Origin: Cruorifilaria tuberocauda | Taxonomy: Eukaryota; Nematoda; Chromadorea; Rhabditida; Onchocercidae | Length of the DNA: 64,000 nucleotides | Assembly (NCBI GenBank): GCA_013365365.1 | Contig: JABVXU010000188.1 | Span: 37,281 to 101,280 of the forward strand | Reading direction: 5' to 3' | In this document: positions 39,026-52,597 of the stretch, one piece after another | How the letters are laid out: each line of letters begins with the position of its first letter | How positions within the stretch are numbered: the stretch's first letter is position 1 | Position numbers and translations under genes: made by a program | Notes under the pieces: generated by a model | What the model saw: only the letters and a program-made list of their open reading frames with translations | What the model was told of the DNA's origin: nothing | The model's database searches: none

Positions 39026-39068
39026 CCCCGCCTTCAATGAATGGACGATCGGGAAGGCGGGGCGGGGC
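39026..39068. promoter_or_regulatory. GC-box within a GC-rich inverted repeat
   Basis: CCCCGCCTTC (39026-39035) is the exact complement of GAAGGCGGGG (39053-39062), with a 17-nt loop. The right arm overlaps GGGGCGGGGC (39059-39068), a perfect SP1/KLF-type GC-box. It stands out in AT-rich DNA about 530 bp upstream of the lin-39 ATG. Confidence 0.5.
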
Positions 39069-39423
39069 ATCTGATGGAAAATCCTTCACTTAGACGACCA
39101 CACAGAATGCAAACATACAGTCCAATCGACGGATAGAGAAAGAGATGGAAAATGATTATCATCGCTATTTATGATGATTATCATTTGAACGATTACAATA
39201 TATTGAAAGTAATCATTTATGATATCAATGATAATTCATTCTCAGTATCATTATGTCACAATGATGCGTAAATTTCAAATAACCTTTCATATTTTTGCTG
39301 AAATTTAAATTTTACCAAATATAAACAATTACAAATTTCGGTCCATTCCACAAAGTTTTCATTGTGAGACATGTGATATCAGCACTCCATAATCTATGTA
39401 TTCATTTTATCTTAACAACAACA

Positions 39424-39545
39424 TATTCATTCATTCGATCGTTCATTCGTTCACTCGTTCATTCGATCATTCATTCATTCATTCATTCATTCACTCATTC
39501 CCTTGTTCAGTCATTCATTCGTTCATTCGATCATTCATTCACACA
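39424..39545. repeat. (ATTC)n-type tetranucleotide satellite
   Basis: About 120 bp of TCATTCATTCGATCGTTCAT-like tetramers with substitutions. Short open frames rich in His/Ser/Ile across it are artefacts of the repeat. Confidence 0.9.
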
Positions 39546-39905
39546 TTCCTCAATTCAAGTATTCTTTTAAAGTTTAAAGTTTCTCTCTTAGAAAATTCTC
39601 AATCCTCTTATATATCAAAAGTGGCTCTTCCTTTACCCCTTACTTCTGTACTTATATTGGCTTCTTACATGAAAAAAAAGAGAAAGAGGTGGAGTTATAT
39701 GAGATGAAGTTGTATATCAGTGATATGATATGATAAAGACTGGTTCACTTACAGAATGAACAGGATTGCAACATGACTATAAGGAGTGGTTTTAGTGGAT
39801 TAGCTGATAGGTAAGTAAATGAATAGGTGGGGTAGTGACGTGGAGAAACGTGATCGTGGAGAAGTCAGGGATCAAGGAGTTCATCGAGAGTTCCACATTT
39901 CGACA

Positions 39906-40265
39906 GGGAAGGGAAGGGAAGGGAAGTGCAGGGGAAGGAAGCGTAAAGTTTTGTAAGTGAATTGGCGTGGTGAGCCGTGGAAGAGTGGGAATTGAGAAGG
40001 GTAGGTGAAGAGGCCTCCCTCTCTCTCTCCTCTCCCTCTCCCTCTCTCTCTCTCTCTCCCAGTCATCTGTCAGAATTTGTCGGCATCTCTCTGATAGCGG
40101 CTACTTCAAAAGAAACCAGTGGGCTAAAACCCCGACTACTGCCACATTCGAACATTTCCCTTCTCTCTCATTCCATCAATTCCCTTCCCTTCGCTTCCCT
40201 TCCTTTCCCCTCTCTCCCTCTTCCTCTTCCCTTCCCTTCCCTTCCTTTCCTTCCTTTCCCTCTAT
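39906..40265. repeat. Polypurine tract, then polypyrimidine tracts in inverted arrangement
   Basis: GGGAAGGGAAGGGAAGGG at 39906-39923 fits a G-quadruplex motif. CT-rich runs at about 40015-40060 and CCCTT runs at about 40180-40260 place the complementary motif on the other strand about 300 bp away, about 1.4-1.75 kb upstream of lin-39. Confidence 0.7.
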
Positions 40266-40912
40266 CTCTCAGGTATTCTTGCACTCTCGCATATACCTGT
40301 ATCACCCACTTATTTATGTCACGTACAGGTAAACGTACACGTACACGTGACGTACTCATGTACACTTAAAAGGAATCAGTTCTTTTCTTCCATTCTAAAC
40401 CCCTAAAACGAGAATGGAAAGAGTGGAAGAAAGAGGACAATCCATATATTTAGCACAAAACCGAAAAAGCGAATTCATCAATCAATTTCTCTCCTTTTTA
40501 TGTTTTCTTTTTCTGTTCAATCCATTTCAAATATTTCAATTCAATTCAATTCCTATTCATTATATCAATTCTTGCTATTTCCATTTCAAATTACCTTCCT
40601 TCTGATACGGAAAAGTTTGCATAAATTGTTAAAAACTATTAATTTTCTTAGGAAATAATCGTTTTTTTTCCCTTCTTTGAATCCTAAAATGAAATGACGA
40701 AATATGAAGTAAAATATGCTGATAATGCATGATAACTGATAACTGATAAGAAATAAAACGAAATTTCCTCTTTTCTTTAATCATAATGAAATTAAAAGAT
40801 TAGAGAATTAAAAATAAAGAAGAAAAGTTTCTTAACAAACACCTTCACTAACAGCAAAAGCGATACTAGTAATAGAACCTGCACACTATCATCAGATTAT
40901 CATTTCTTCTAA

Positions 40913-40915
<3 letters not shown>

Positions 40916-40947
<32 letters not shown>
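40916..40947. repeat. (CT)n microsatellite
   Basis: Uninterrupted CT dinucleotide run. Confidence 0.9.
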
Positions 40948-40951
<4 letters not shown>

Positions 40952-42250
40952 CTATTCACTGGAAATCTTGCAACAATCAGCTACCGTAATACTCGAAAAA
41001 CTTATCTTTAAATCCTACAATAAACGATCTTTCCATAAAAGATAAACAATTTTTTTTTTGTGTAAAAAAAGAAGAAACAAAAAAAAAATCTTTGTATCAT
41101 TTTTTCAAATTTTTTAATTATCGTAAGAATAATATATTTGTCAGTAATTAATTTTAATGAAAGCTAATGCTAATTAAATTATTCAACTTGAAATGAATTA
41201 ATATGCACTAGAAGAAGTTGATAGGTGCTATTCAAATAATAAATAAGTGAGAAATTATTAATCATTGATAAATTAAAATGATGAATTCATCGATTAAAAA
41301 AAAACAAGGTTAAAAATAGGAAAAGTAAAATTTAAATTTTCATGCAAAAAGCAATTTATGAATATCAACCGATATAAATGAAAAAAAGAAAAGAAGGAAA
41401 TAATGAGAAAAGGAAAATATTTGAGCTATCTATTTCAGATTTTAGAGAATTATGATTTATATGGATGAATATGCTCGAGAAGGATGATAAGCTTGAAAAT
41501 AGATGAAAAATTAAAAAATGCCTTTAAAGATTGCTTAATTCATTTTTATGATGTAATATATTTCAATGAAATAAACTTGGATTAAATTCAAATGATCGGT
41601 TGCTTCCATCATAAATCATTTCCCGAAATTTTTATCTTCATGGCCGTGACATACTACCATATTGTACGTACTCAAGTAGAAATGATTTTCCATTCATTTA
41701 TCTCTTTTTCGTTTCTTTTTTTTTTTTGCAATTTAATGATTAATTCATTTTTGAAAACAATTCTTATCATAAAGAAGAAAAAAGAGAGGATTTCAAAGGA
41801 TGAAATTGAAATGAAATTAGCCAGGAAGGAGAATCCATCTGGGAACAAAAGCATATATAAAATGAAAAAAAAAAACGACTCTCTAGACATTCGAACATAG
41901 CAGATCCGATCAAAGGAAATTTCAAAAGATTTTTTAAAACGATAAAAAAAAAGTTTGACGAGAAGTTTTCGAAATTTAGTCAAATTCTATAGAATGCTCC
42001 ATTTAATGTTACTTTGCCATTTACTCAAACCAATAAATGATAATCATGAATTTCTCGAATAGCTGAAATAATTCAAGAAAATGAATTAACAATGAAATCA
42101 ATGAAACATTTTAATTTATTAGAAAAATAAAAGAAAACATAGACAGAGAGGTTTAGCTTGCAGAGAAGGAAATAGCTTATTGAGAATGTTACTTCTCAAA
42201 ATGTAAAAGAAATATCTTCCATACAGTGTTCCTCCAAGAAGTTCTCATAA

Positions 42251-42415
42251 TTTTTCCTAATTGATAAGAACCTAATCAGTTGGATCAGAACTTCGTCGTC
42301 TTCTAGTGCTGAAGAAGAATTTGGATATTATCAGAAATGGCAACATTGGTCAGATAGCGTTGAATTGATTTATTCACGTCATTAACAGAAACAAACGATC
42401 GGCGATCTGTTAATG
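42251..42415. other. Island with a perfect 9-bp inverted repeat and an exon-like frame
   Basis: CATTAACAG (42380-42388) pairs exactly with CTGTTAATG (42407-42415) across an 18-nt loop containing CGATCG. Upstream on the plus strand a 44-codon frame (42251-42385) includes TSSSSSAEEEFGYYQKWQHW. It may be a cis-element, a structured RNA or a stray exon; I cannot tell which. Confidence 0.3.
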
Positions 42416-45400
42416 TGTCCAATAAATTAGATCGTTTCTCCTTGAAAATTCATGTCCCAACTTTAACTTCCAACAATTTCCTCTCTCTCACACATGATGT
42501 CAAAAGCGCTCGCTCTCACAGTTTCGACAATTTTTTCCGCTTAAATTTCAGGTCAGAATAAAATATTTGAATTAACAACAAAAAAAAAATGTAACAATCA
42601 TTTGATTATTGGAAAAAATTGCAACTTTAAGATAAATTCATTTTTGAATGGTTTGATCGAAAATGGATGCAATTGTATTTTTTTTTTCTTTTCTGTTTTA
42701 CTTTCATCTAAAATTTCAATCACTCAGACGTCTGATCGTTTTCCTCTCGTGCAGTCCGTCTTTTTTTTTTTCCGTTTTTCATTTTAATTTCAATTTTTTT
42801 GGAAAACCGGTTTCAGTTAATTTGCCCGTTAATCACGGTTTTAGTTAGAGAGACGGAAAACTTCAAAAAACCGCGTCGTACAAACAACGCCAATGCTCCG
42901 TCAATTCGTCCGACGCAACCAATCCTTTCGTTCAAATCATCCCAAACCAAAATCTTTTCAAACTCTTCATAGCTTTCAATTTATTATATAAATTTAATCT
43001 TAGCTTCTTTCATTCCTCTCCAAAACTAAGCTAATTGCTAATTTTTAAATAACTTAAAATTTTATTCTTTTACATTTTATTTATTATATTATATTAAGTT
43101 AATGTAATATATTAAGTATTTTATTCTTATTTGTATTTTTATATTTTCTAAATAGCAAATACTGCTCGTTTTGTTTTGCTTACTTGGATTTATAGGTAAT
43201 ATAATTATCATTTTGAATTTTCATTTGCAAAATTGTTTTATGTGACATCCAGTTATTGAACTCAGTAATTAAAGTTAAAGTTTTAAAAATATTATTACGC
43301 AGCAAATTAAACAGTATGATTTTACAGTAATTGATAAAAAGCAATAAAGCGATTATCAATCGAAATAATTTTTAATATATAATATATCAAATTATATAAT
43401 ACATCGAGTTATTGCAGAAGTTAATTTTATCATCAATTCCGCCTAATGTATGAAAAGGCTAACTGATAAATTTCAAAATTTTCTCACTGATTTGTCTTAT
43501 CATTGTCTTATCAACGATCTACGTTATATTCATCATTCTATTAACAATAAATGATAACTTATAAGTATTAAACGATACTAGTTATAGAAAGAAAAAAGAA
43601 TTATAGAGGATTTCCCTTATCACTTTTCATTAATTTAATGGGAAAAAGTGATTTTCAAAATAATTTTTGAAATGATGCCAAAAAGGTCTAATACTACTCG
43701 TATAACACGTTAAGTAGTATTAACTTCTCGTACCACGAATTCCTAGAAACATAGTTTAATTTACGTGGAAAAAATGCTTACGTGACTTTTTCTTTTCTGA
43801 CTCTTAAAATTTTATTGTAAAATGGCAGAGAGCAAGGCAAAGTCAAGTGTATACGTCAATATTTCTTTACTTCTGTGTAAGATTTTGTGTTACGATGATA
43901 AAATCACTGATAAATTATTTGTAGTACCATTCGATCTTTACACATTATGTTAAACTATCATTATCATTATCATTATCAGTTCTATCATTCAACAAACAAT
44001 TTGTTACATCTGAATTAGCAAAGATCAATTAAATTTGCCTAACAGTAATAGATGAAAAAGTGTGTTTAATTTATCAAGTTCAAGAATTGCTTATTGCTTA
44101 TTAGTTCCTATGAAAATTCAAACACCTGATTTGATAATGACTGATAACACACAGATGCAAGCATGGTATCATATTAGAATATAAAATAATGAAAATAATT
44201 ATATCATGAAATAATGACTAATGTATATAAATAAATAATAGTGATTTGAATGATCAAACAACGATCAGCGATTGATAAATTGTGCAACTATAAATAAATA
44301 CTTTGATAATTATTCTATTATGGTATATCTGAGTAAATTTTAAGATTTGAAAGATTTAAAAAATAATTTAACTGAAAGAAATTTCTTTTAGAATTTCATA
44401 TATCCTAAGCTTACAGTCAGAATGATAGTAAAAATACTCTATTAAAGGAATATTTTTTAATGAAATTCAGAATATTATTATTATTATTATAAAATGAAAT
44501 CATTTACTGATTATTGATTAAATTATATTTACTGATTAATTTACTGATTAAATTATCTGTGAAATGATTGAAATTTCAAAGTAATTTTTTTCATTTAATT
44601 AATGCAAAAATTCAGATTTCAAAGTATATTTCTAGCATCTGTCGAAGTTACTTTATTTGAATTAATCAAACTTTTTCTTCTAATTACATTTGGTGAAGCA
44701 TGTACAATGATTTCTTGTAGTTTGATTAAGTTTTTATAAACTTATTCTAGTAAATATAAATAAAATATTAAACAAAATTCATTTGATCTAAATTAGGATT
44801 AAAAAAATGAAAATTTATTTCAGCAAACGTAAAGCATTTTAGTAAATTCTATTGAATAATTTATTTCATTTAAGTTAAAAATTTTATAAAAATAATCGTA
44901 TTTTCTTTTTTGACAAAATTTTTTCAAAGAAAATTTGAAAAAATTATTTTTCAATTTGTAGAATTAAATAATTTTTTTCGATAAATTTATTCTATTTGAT
45001 TAAAAATAAAGCATATTTTTGCAGGTAAATAGCGATACTGAATACTTAATATAGCAAAAAATTATTGAATGCTATCAGAAGTTGTAAAATTATTTTTTTA
45101 AATTTGACATTTTTCTGATTATAACTAAAAGAAGTAGTCATTTAAATGTGGGATGAATTTTAGAAGGACGAATTTAGAGCATGTGAATACCAGTAACTTC
45201 TAAGTTGAAATTAAAAATTTATTGAAAAGAATGAAAAGATGAAATAATCACAAAATGCAAACTTAACAATCAAATCATTTTTTGATACTGAAAAGAATAG
45301 AAATGCTTACATTAGCTTACATTAATGTAATCGCTGAATTTTTTTGGAAGCTTTAGAAATTTTGAAGTAAATAATTTTTTAATACAAATTATTCTAGTAA

Positions 45401-46060
45401 CTTTCGCACTACTTTCAAAGAAATTCAATAAAAAATTCTTTTCACAAGAGAATTCAAAATTCATAAATTTAAATTTATCCCAAAATTTCGAAATTAGCAA
45501 TTATTAGCAACTGTTACTTAATTAATTCGATTTTCTTTGACATTTAATAAATTTCTTTTCTAAATAAATTATCTATTAAATTAACTTTCTTATTTTTGCA
45601 ATTTAGATAAATAAAGTAAGTGGATTGACTTAGGTAAGATAAGGTAAATTGAGATATCGCAATAAATTTGTTGGATCAATAAAATCTACAATATTATATA
45701 CAATAAATTCATAATCATTTAGACAATTGACACGGCGAATAATGACAAATGTGAATATTGGTTGAAGGATTGTAAAGATTTATTACTGTACAGGTCAACC
45801 TATTGATAAATGATTTCAGGTAAAAAGTATGATTGAGAGGTATATGAACATGCAAATATATACATATCATATCATCTATTCGCATAATATGTAAAATGAT
45901 AAATCGTTATCAGAAACGAAAAAAAAAAGGGATAAGTGTTGATTACGGTAGAATTTCAATTTGTGTTGCGGTAGTAATAGTGTAAAATTTATGTCGGTAA
46001 TCTAAAGAAATAGTAAAGACCGCCTTTCCTTCATTTTTTCCCTTTTTGTAGATGATGAAC

Positions 46061-46061
<1 letters not shown>

Positions 46062-46094
<33 letters not shown>
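46062..46094. repeat. (AG)n microsatellite
   Basis: AG dinucleotide run; the Ser/Leu-rich reverse-strand frame across it is an artefact. Confidence 0.9.
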
Positions 46095-46098
<4 letters not shown>

Positions 46099-46725
46099 GG
46101 GAAATTCTCATTAGAAAAGATGAACTTGTAGAAAGTAATTTTTGAAAAACGATCAATCAATAATGAGTAACAAATAATGATTATTTTGATAGAGAAAAAA
46201 AATATAGAAGAAAAATTGTGATGAATATTTAGCTTAATTTTATTTTTATCAATATTAAAGCTAATTTTTAGATAGCTTAATGATATCAATGAAAGATTTC
46301 AATTCTAAAGTTTTATTTGAAAATAGAAGAGAAAAATAAAAAAAAAAAAAAAGCATCAAAGATATAAATCAATAATCTCATCGATTAATAAAATCCTTCA
46401 TTTTTTTTCTTTTATTTTTCATCGTTAAAACTTTTATGATATCAATTTTCCTTCAAATTTAAATTTTACATTTTAACTTTTGATTAAACAAAAAAGTTTC
46501 AACTTCAGTTAATTAAAATTCATTTATTAAATTTTAGCTAAAAATTAATTCAAAAAAAAGAAAATATATATCTCAAAATTTAAATAAATAAATAAATCAA
46601 AATTTGTGAGGGAAAAAAAAAGAAGAATTGAAGGGAAGAAAATTTGTAAGCAACAAATCAAATTGGTAGATAGCTTAAAACCGGTTAGTTTAGCTAAACA
46701 AAAATTCCCAATTGGAAATATTAAT

Positions 46726-46877
46726 TCAATGGGAAGTCTGGAGGCGTTTGTTCCGTTTCAGCCGTAAATCAAGTCTCGTGGCCCGATCCTTGAATGCAGC
46801 CCCAATCAACATTGTTTGTGCCTGTATGCCCCCGTGTGTCTTATGATCGTAAATCTTCGGGAAGTGTGCCTTCAATG
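46726..46877 (-). other. Possible terminal exon or conserved element
   Basis: The most prominent GC-rich island of the intergenic region. On the minus strand a clean GAATTTTCAG acceptor (intron end at 46878) opens a 49-codon frame with segments HFPKIYDHKTHGG, TMLIGAAFKD and RLDLRLKRNKRLQTSH, then TGA at 46728-46726. The upstream exon, if any, would be at higher coordinates and was not found. A conserved enhancer is the alternative. Confidence 0.3.
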
Positions 46878-47606
46878 CTGAAAATTCAACGGATTTTCAT
46901 CTAACATCGGAAATCTATTGCCCTCATTTCTCACTTTGTTTATTTATATTACATCAACAAAATTATCATTACTTACTATCATTATACCTCTTATCAACTT
47001 ATCATATCAAATTTTAATTAACCTATTTTATATTGATTTTCAACAAACATATATTTTTTTTTGAAATTCTTCTATCATTATTTATATTTGCTGATCACTA
47101 TTGATTTCCTGGATGCAAATTTTGAAGACAAAATCATTTTTTTAAATTATTAATATGATAAAATAAAAACACTCAACTTTATATCTCTTTTTTTGAACTT
47201 TGCAAAATGATCGGCGAGTTCCTGATATCTTATCATTGTTATCATTTGATAAGTCAAATGTATTTATCTGTAGCTTTTAGCAAATTGCAAATTGATTATC
47301 AGTCAATTTAGGCAATTCTTTTAATTATTCTAAAAATTTCATTTTTATTTGTCAATTATATTCTGTTTCTTTAGAAACTTTTCTTAGCTTTTATACCTGT
47401 TTCTCTTAATTTCTCTTAAAATTTCGTTCTTTCTTTTTAGACTGAAATTTCTATTTCTGATAGAATTTTTCCCCAAATTTCTTTATTAAATTAAATTTCA
47501 ATGGTAGGTTTGAAAATTTTTTATTAATAATAATTTGGTCCAAATTAAAGGAAAAAAAACTTTCCTTGATTTTCTTTTTCGTTTTTCTAAATTAACACTT
47601 TTACAG

Positions 47607-47702
47607 CTTGCTGATAGATCACATGGCGAAGTGAAGCGAAGTGATCAAAACAAAATACTTAATGCTGAACTTGTCGAAAACACTGAAACATATCGTCGTT
47701 AA
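47607..47702 (+). other. Possible exon after a strong acceptor, or conserved element
   Basis: A TTTTACAG acceptor is followed by a 31-codon frame with a hydrophilic product (segments LADRSHGEVKRSDQ and LNAELVENTETYRR) and TAA; a GTTAAG donor overlaps the end. No partner exon was identified. Confidence 0.25.
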
Positions 47703-50700
47703 GTTCGGATTTAAAAATAATTCAATTGATTGAAAAGTTGAATAGTACTACTGATCAATGTTCAATTTCAATTTTAATGCTCAAACTTAGATTAAAAACT
47801 AATAAATCACAAATTTATTTACAATTTTAACTCCTGTAAAATTTGTTTGAAACTTTTAGCGAAATTATTCCACTCTTCCATAAGTGATACATAAGGTCAA
47901 TCATACGTAAGGTCAACATTATCATTGATATCACTAACAAATTGATGGGCTGTATAGAAGATGAAAAATTAATAAAACATTTGAAAATTCAAATGTATCC
48001 AAAAAACTATCCCATTTGATACTGAAATTATTAAAATTAAATAATGAAAATATTATTTACAGAAAACTTTGACAGTACAATTTTAGTAAAGTTTAAAGAA
48101 ATTATGATTAACTATAGATTGTGAAAATTAAATTTAAACCACAAATTGATATTATAAATTATAAATCGCAAAATTAAGTGAAGATACAGTAAAAAGGAAA
48201 TTCATTGTTTTTTTATAGAAATTCTATTTAATTGATTTATGAAATTTTCAATTTATTCTAACAATAAGCTATTGTTTTCCATAATTAATAAACAATAAGA
48301 AGAGGAAGAGGAATGAAAGAGAGCTGAGAAATAACTTTTTCATTTTCTCCAGCGAAACTTTCATGCTTTGTTTTTGGCATAATCCATTTTTTTAAATTAT
48401 TTATCTTCGTTAGCTTTACATTTACTCATTTAGCTTTGGCAGTAATGATTACAAACTTATGTGAATTTTCCAGGTGCAATAGATCTTTTGTCGAAATTAT
48501 TTCGATATTAGTAATTTACAAAATATTTAAGTATTTTTACTAATAGCTACTAACATAATTGCAGTAATACAGTAATTAATATCCAAGGTAATTATACTAT
48601 CAAGACCCTACATAATTCAATCAAAGAATTTCTTAGTAAAAAGAATCAAATAGAGTTAGGCAAGAAATTCCAGGTAAAATTATAGTAGCTGCACTAGGTA
48701 GTGAATATAGTCTAGAAGACATGTAACAGTTGTATTTGATAGGTTTTAAAAAAAGGTTCTTATTGATCCATTCTAATACAATTGGCTAATATTATTATTC
48801 GAAATTTTATCAAAATACAATTTACAAAAGTATCAAATGTTAATTGTGAAAGTAAGAAAATCAAATATTAATATTTTCATAAAATCGATCGTAAACATTT
48901 CATCAATTTAATTATAAAAATCAAAATTTAAAAAAAGCTGAAATAGTGAGTTAATTAAACAGAAAATAAATCAACTTTAATAACAATAAATTAGCTAAGT
49001 TCTAAACAAAGTTTAGTTTGTTTACCGCTAATTGAAATTATCAAAATTAAATTTAGCTGTTATTCAATTAAGAAGTGAATGAAAATGATAGAAAAGATAT
49101 TTTCCATTATTGTATTCCTAATTTTGATAGATTAATTAATAGAAGCTAAAACAAAGCAAAAGTTAAAAAGTAATGAAAATAAGCTTCTCATGTTTCTTAA
49201 ATCTCTTACTGTAATTAGTAAAATTCCTCGAAATTTTAGCAAACCTAATTAAATCAATGAATTTTTAATCACTTCCCGATGATTGTAGAATTCAATTTGA
49301 ATTTATTAAATAACAATTCTATTTCAACTATCACATATCGCTTAATTTAGCTTTTCAAAGCTTATTTTTCAATTTAAGGCTTATTTTTCATTTAATTTAA
49401 TTGATATTGAAATAAACTTTAGTGGAATTACCGTATACAACTCATATTTGGAAGTTACGATATCGTAAAAATGATTATCCATAAAATGGAATTTATGCAA
49501 AGAGTAAATGAATGAATACCAATGTACCAATATAACATGTCATTTTAAAAAAAAAAAAAGTTAAAGTTACAGTAATTGAGTTTACTTGAAGGATTGGCAT
49601 TGTGATATTGAAGGGAACTGAAGGACAGATCGAATAACGAATACTATCGTCTGATTATCAGTTGACTCCATTTTTGGAGGTCATCGTTGGACAATAACAT
49701 ATTGAAATCTATACTAACTGCCATCCACCAACAATTAAATAGTATTTACAGACATCCAATAAGTCAATGTGAAAATTGAAAAATTGAAGAGAACCTAAAT
49801 CCTGTAAGGTTAAATTAAAGTTTACATTTCTCTCCTTGAAAGCATGAATTTAATTTTTTTCAAATTTTAGATTAAAATTTTACGAATTATCAAAATTATA
49901 TGCAAAATATTCGATTACTAGGAAGTTACTGATATGATAAGATAGACAACATAACTCTCTCTTACGGCAAAATTTGCTTAAGTCAGTTATTTTTGTGAAA
50001 TTTAGAAAGTTTTTAAAGGAACTGGAAGATATGTGTGTATATTTTTAGAATTAGCATTACGGAATATTTTCCGGAACAATAATATAGCATATCTGATTTA
50101 CAGTTATGCTTCTAATATACAAAAATATTCCGTAGTGACTTAATAAAGCGAGATGAACAGAAACGAAAACGGAAACGGAAAAAACTGAATTTTCAATACT
50201 GACTTCTTTAATTTCAGTTCAAATAGAATATTTTGCATTCAGATTCTTTTTCGGCTTACTTACTTTATTTTACTTATCTTTTACTTTATTTTTACTTCAC
50301 TTTACTTATCTGATATATTTTCAACATCCTGTTATTTTCGCTTAATTAGCTGAATAATTCTGAATCATTTGATCGTATCACATTTATCATATCATCAAAT
50401 CATTCAATTCTTCCCAAATATTAACTTATCGAATATTTCAATAAGTAATCATTCATTGCTTTATTAATTCGAGGAATCCATGCGATATTGTAATTAAATC
50501 AATCATAATTTATTGCATGAATTTATTGTTTTCTTCAGTGTTACTTTATTGTAAAATGTCGAATTTTAAATTTCTCATAAATTGGAAATGTACCGAAAAG
50601 AATTCAGGAAATTATAATTGGAATTTCCAAACAAGAAGTGCAAAATTTCAATCACTTCTTACTTTTTACTTTTAACTTTTCCTTCCAACACATACTGAAA

Positions 50701-52597
50701 ATATCAATTCATGATTCATGAAATTTCCATGATATCGAATTTTCTAGCATTTTTCAAGCTAAAATAAATCTAAACCATTTCGAGAATTCAACATAAATTT
50801 CACTTCAATAGTTCAATAATTAATTTGCAGCTCATAATTGATTTATCAATGATTCATTTATTAATTACAGTTCATTCACTTACTTTATTCTTATTAAGAC
50901 ATCTAAAATACAAATATCTTTCAGAAAACTAAACTGAAAATTAAATATTTACTCTTTTATTCTTTAAATCCTAGAAGTTTTACTTTGCATCAATTACCGA
51001 AATGCTTCACAAAATAGGTGAAAATTTCCGAAACATAAACTTAGATCTCTTAAAGTAATTGAAAATTTCTGCATGACAGTTATTTCTTACACTTTTCATC
51101 AATGAAAATTTCAGATTGTTCATGAAAAAGAAAGTGAAATTAATAATTTCTCTTTTTTAAAAAATTAACAAACATAGGAATCAATTAATTCCTAATAATT
51201 CTATTTTTAAAAACATAAGTTAAATTTTCAGTGAAATATATCTAAAGAATACAGTCATAAATAATTGATTTTCTTTACTTTCAAATATTTCATAATATTT
51301 TAAGTTGGAAAAAAAAAACAGAAAAAATTTTTTGGTAGATGCAAAAATATTGCAACAACAGCTGTTGGAAATTCTCGCAATCGAGAAAGTAAAAAAAAAA
51401 AAAAGAAAGAGAGGAAGAGAAGGAAAGATAAAGAGAAAAAGTAGTAAAGGTTTTCTTTTTTTTTTGTTTTGTTTTTTTACCGGAATAGTTGAAAAGAAAA
51501 CGGAATGAGAAAACAGGTATGAAGAAACAAAAGAGTACTGGAAAAATTATTATAGGAGGAAAAAAAAATTTTTTTTTTGACAATAATTCATGAAAATTTA
51601 TGAGGGGCAAGTTGATAAGCAAATGATGATAACAGGTCTTTTTCTCTCTCTCTTTCTCTTTCTCTCTCCCTCTCTCTCATTTTGGTGTTGACAACATATA
51701 AAATATTTTTCTTTCTGTTTAGCAAATAATAAAATTAGTTTGTTTAATTTCTTTACACAATTTAACTTATCAAATTAAGCATTGAATAAGTAAAAGTAAG
51801 TTTTTCTTGTTGCGTAATTATTTCTTTAATTAAAACAATTAATTAATCATTTTTCGACAATAATGTTTATCTCTCTCTCTGATAACATCTGATAATATCA
51901 AAACTATAATCATATAATCAAAGGAAGAAAAATAATCAAATAGCGTGAAGAAAAAGTAAAATACCATGTTAGTACTGCTAAACTTATCAGTCATTATCAC
52001 TATGCTTATCATTTACCTTCGACATATGTACTCTTGAGTAATGCAAGAAATTAATAACATAAATTCTGGCATTATTTATCAGAAGATGAATTACTGTGAT
52101 CGGAAAAAAGCAGAAGAAGTGAATATTTCCGGATCATCTGTTGAGGAAAAAAACGTTTGTGATACAGCTGTGCAAATAACGAAGAATATTATAACTGTCT
52201 CGACTAGCTTTGTCTTCCTGATATTTCATTAATATTTCAATTTTTCACAATTTAAATATAAATTTAATTAATTAAATATGAATTTAATCTTTAGATAATA
52301 GAGAAGAAATAAAAGAGAAAAGATTGTTATCACTTAATGAAAAGTTTAATTTCTCTTTTATCAATGTTTCATTCCATAATTTGATATTAAATGAAAAAAA
52401 AATTGATTAATGCATGAAAACGAAATGTTTGTTGAAGTTTTCCGGAATTGAAATTTATTTTCTTTTCAATTTATAAATTAGTTCTTTTCCATTCATTCAT
52501 TCAATTTTCATGATAATTTTGAATGAAATTAATTTCGTTAGATTTTCCCTCCGTTCAAATCTTATGATATCAGCCAAATGAAAGAGAAAAAAAAAGT

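Larger units (their letters stand above)
38514..40400 (-). promoter_or_regulatory. lin-39 5' flank / promoter region
   Basis: Immediately upstream of the lin-39 start. It holds a GC-box and hairpin (39026-39068), a tetranucleotide ATTC microsatellite, G-quadruplex-type GGGAA tracts with complementary CCCTT tracts, and an ACGT-rich stretch at about 40320-40360. A candidate trans-splice acceptor (CTTAG) lies about 25 bases before the ATG. Promoter function is inferred from position. Confidence 0.5.

Noticed and set aside
39364..39707. Plus-strand frames rich in His/Ser/Ile
   Set aside because: Translation of the ATTC tetranucleotide repeat, open in two frames at once.
39881..40369. Frames rich in Arg/Glu/Gly or Leu/Pro/Ser on both strands
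   Set aside because: Translations of purine/pyrimidine-rich low-complexity DNA upstream of lin-39.
51290..51622. 110-codon Phe/Ser/Leu-rich minus-strand frame
   Set aside because: Consists of poly-A/poly-T and CT-rich low-complexity sequence.
52041..52232. 63-codon plus-strand ORF with a hydrophobic end
   Set aside because: Composition looks plausible, but length is as expected by chance in this much AT-rich DNA; no acceptor, partner exon or motif.
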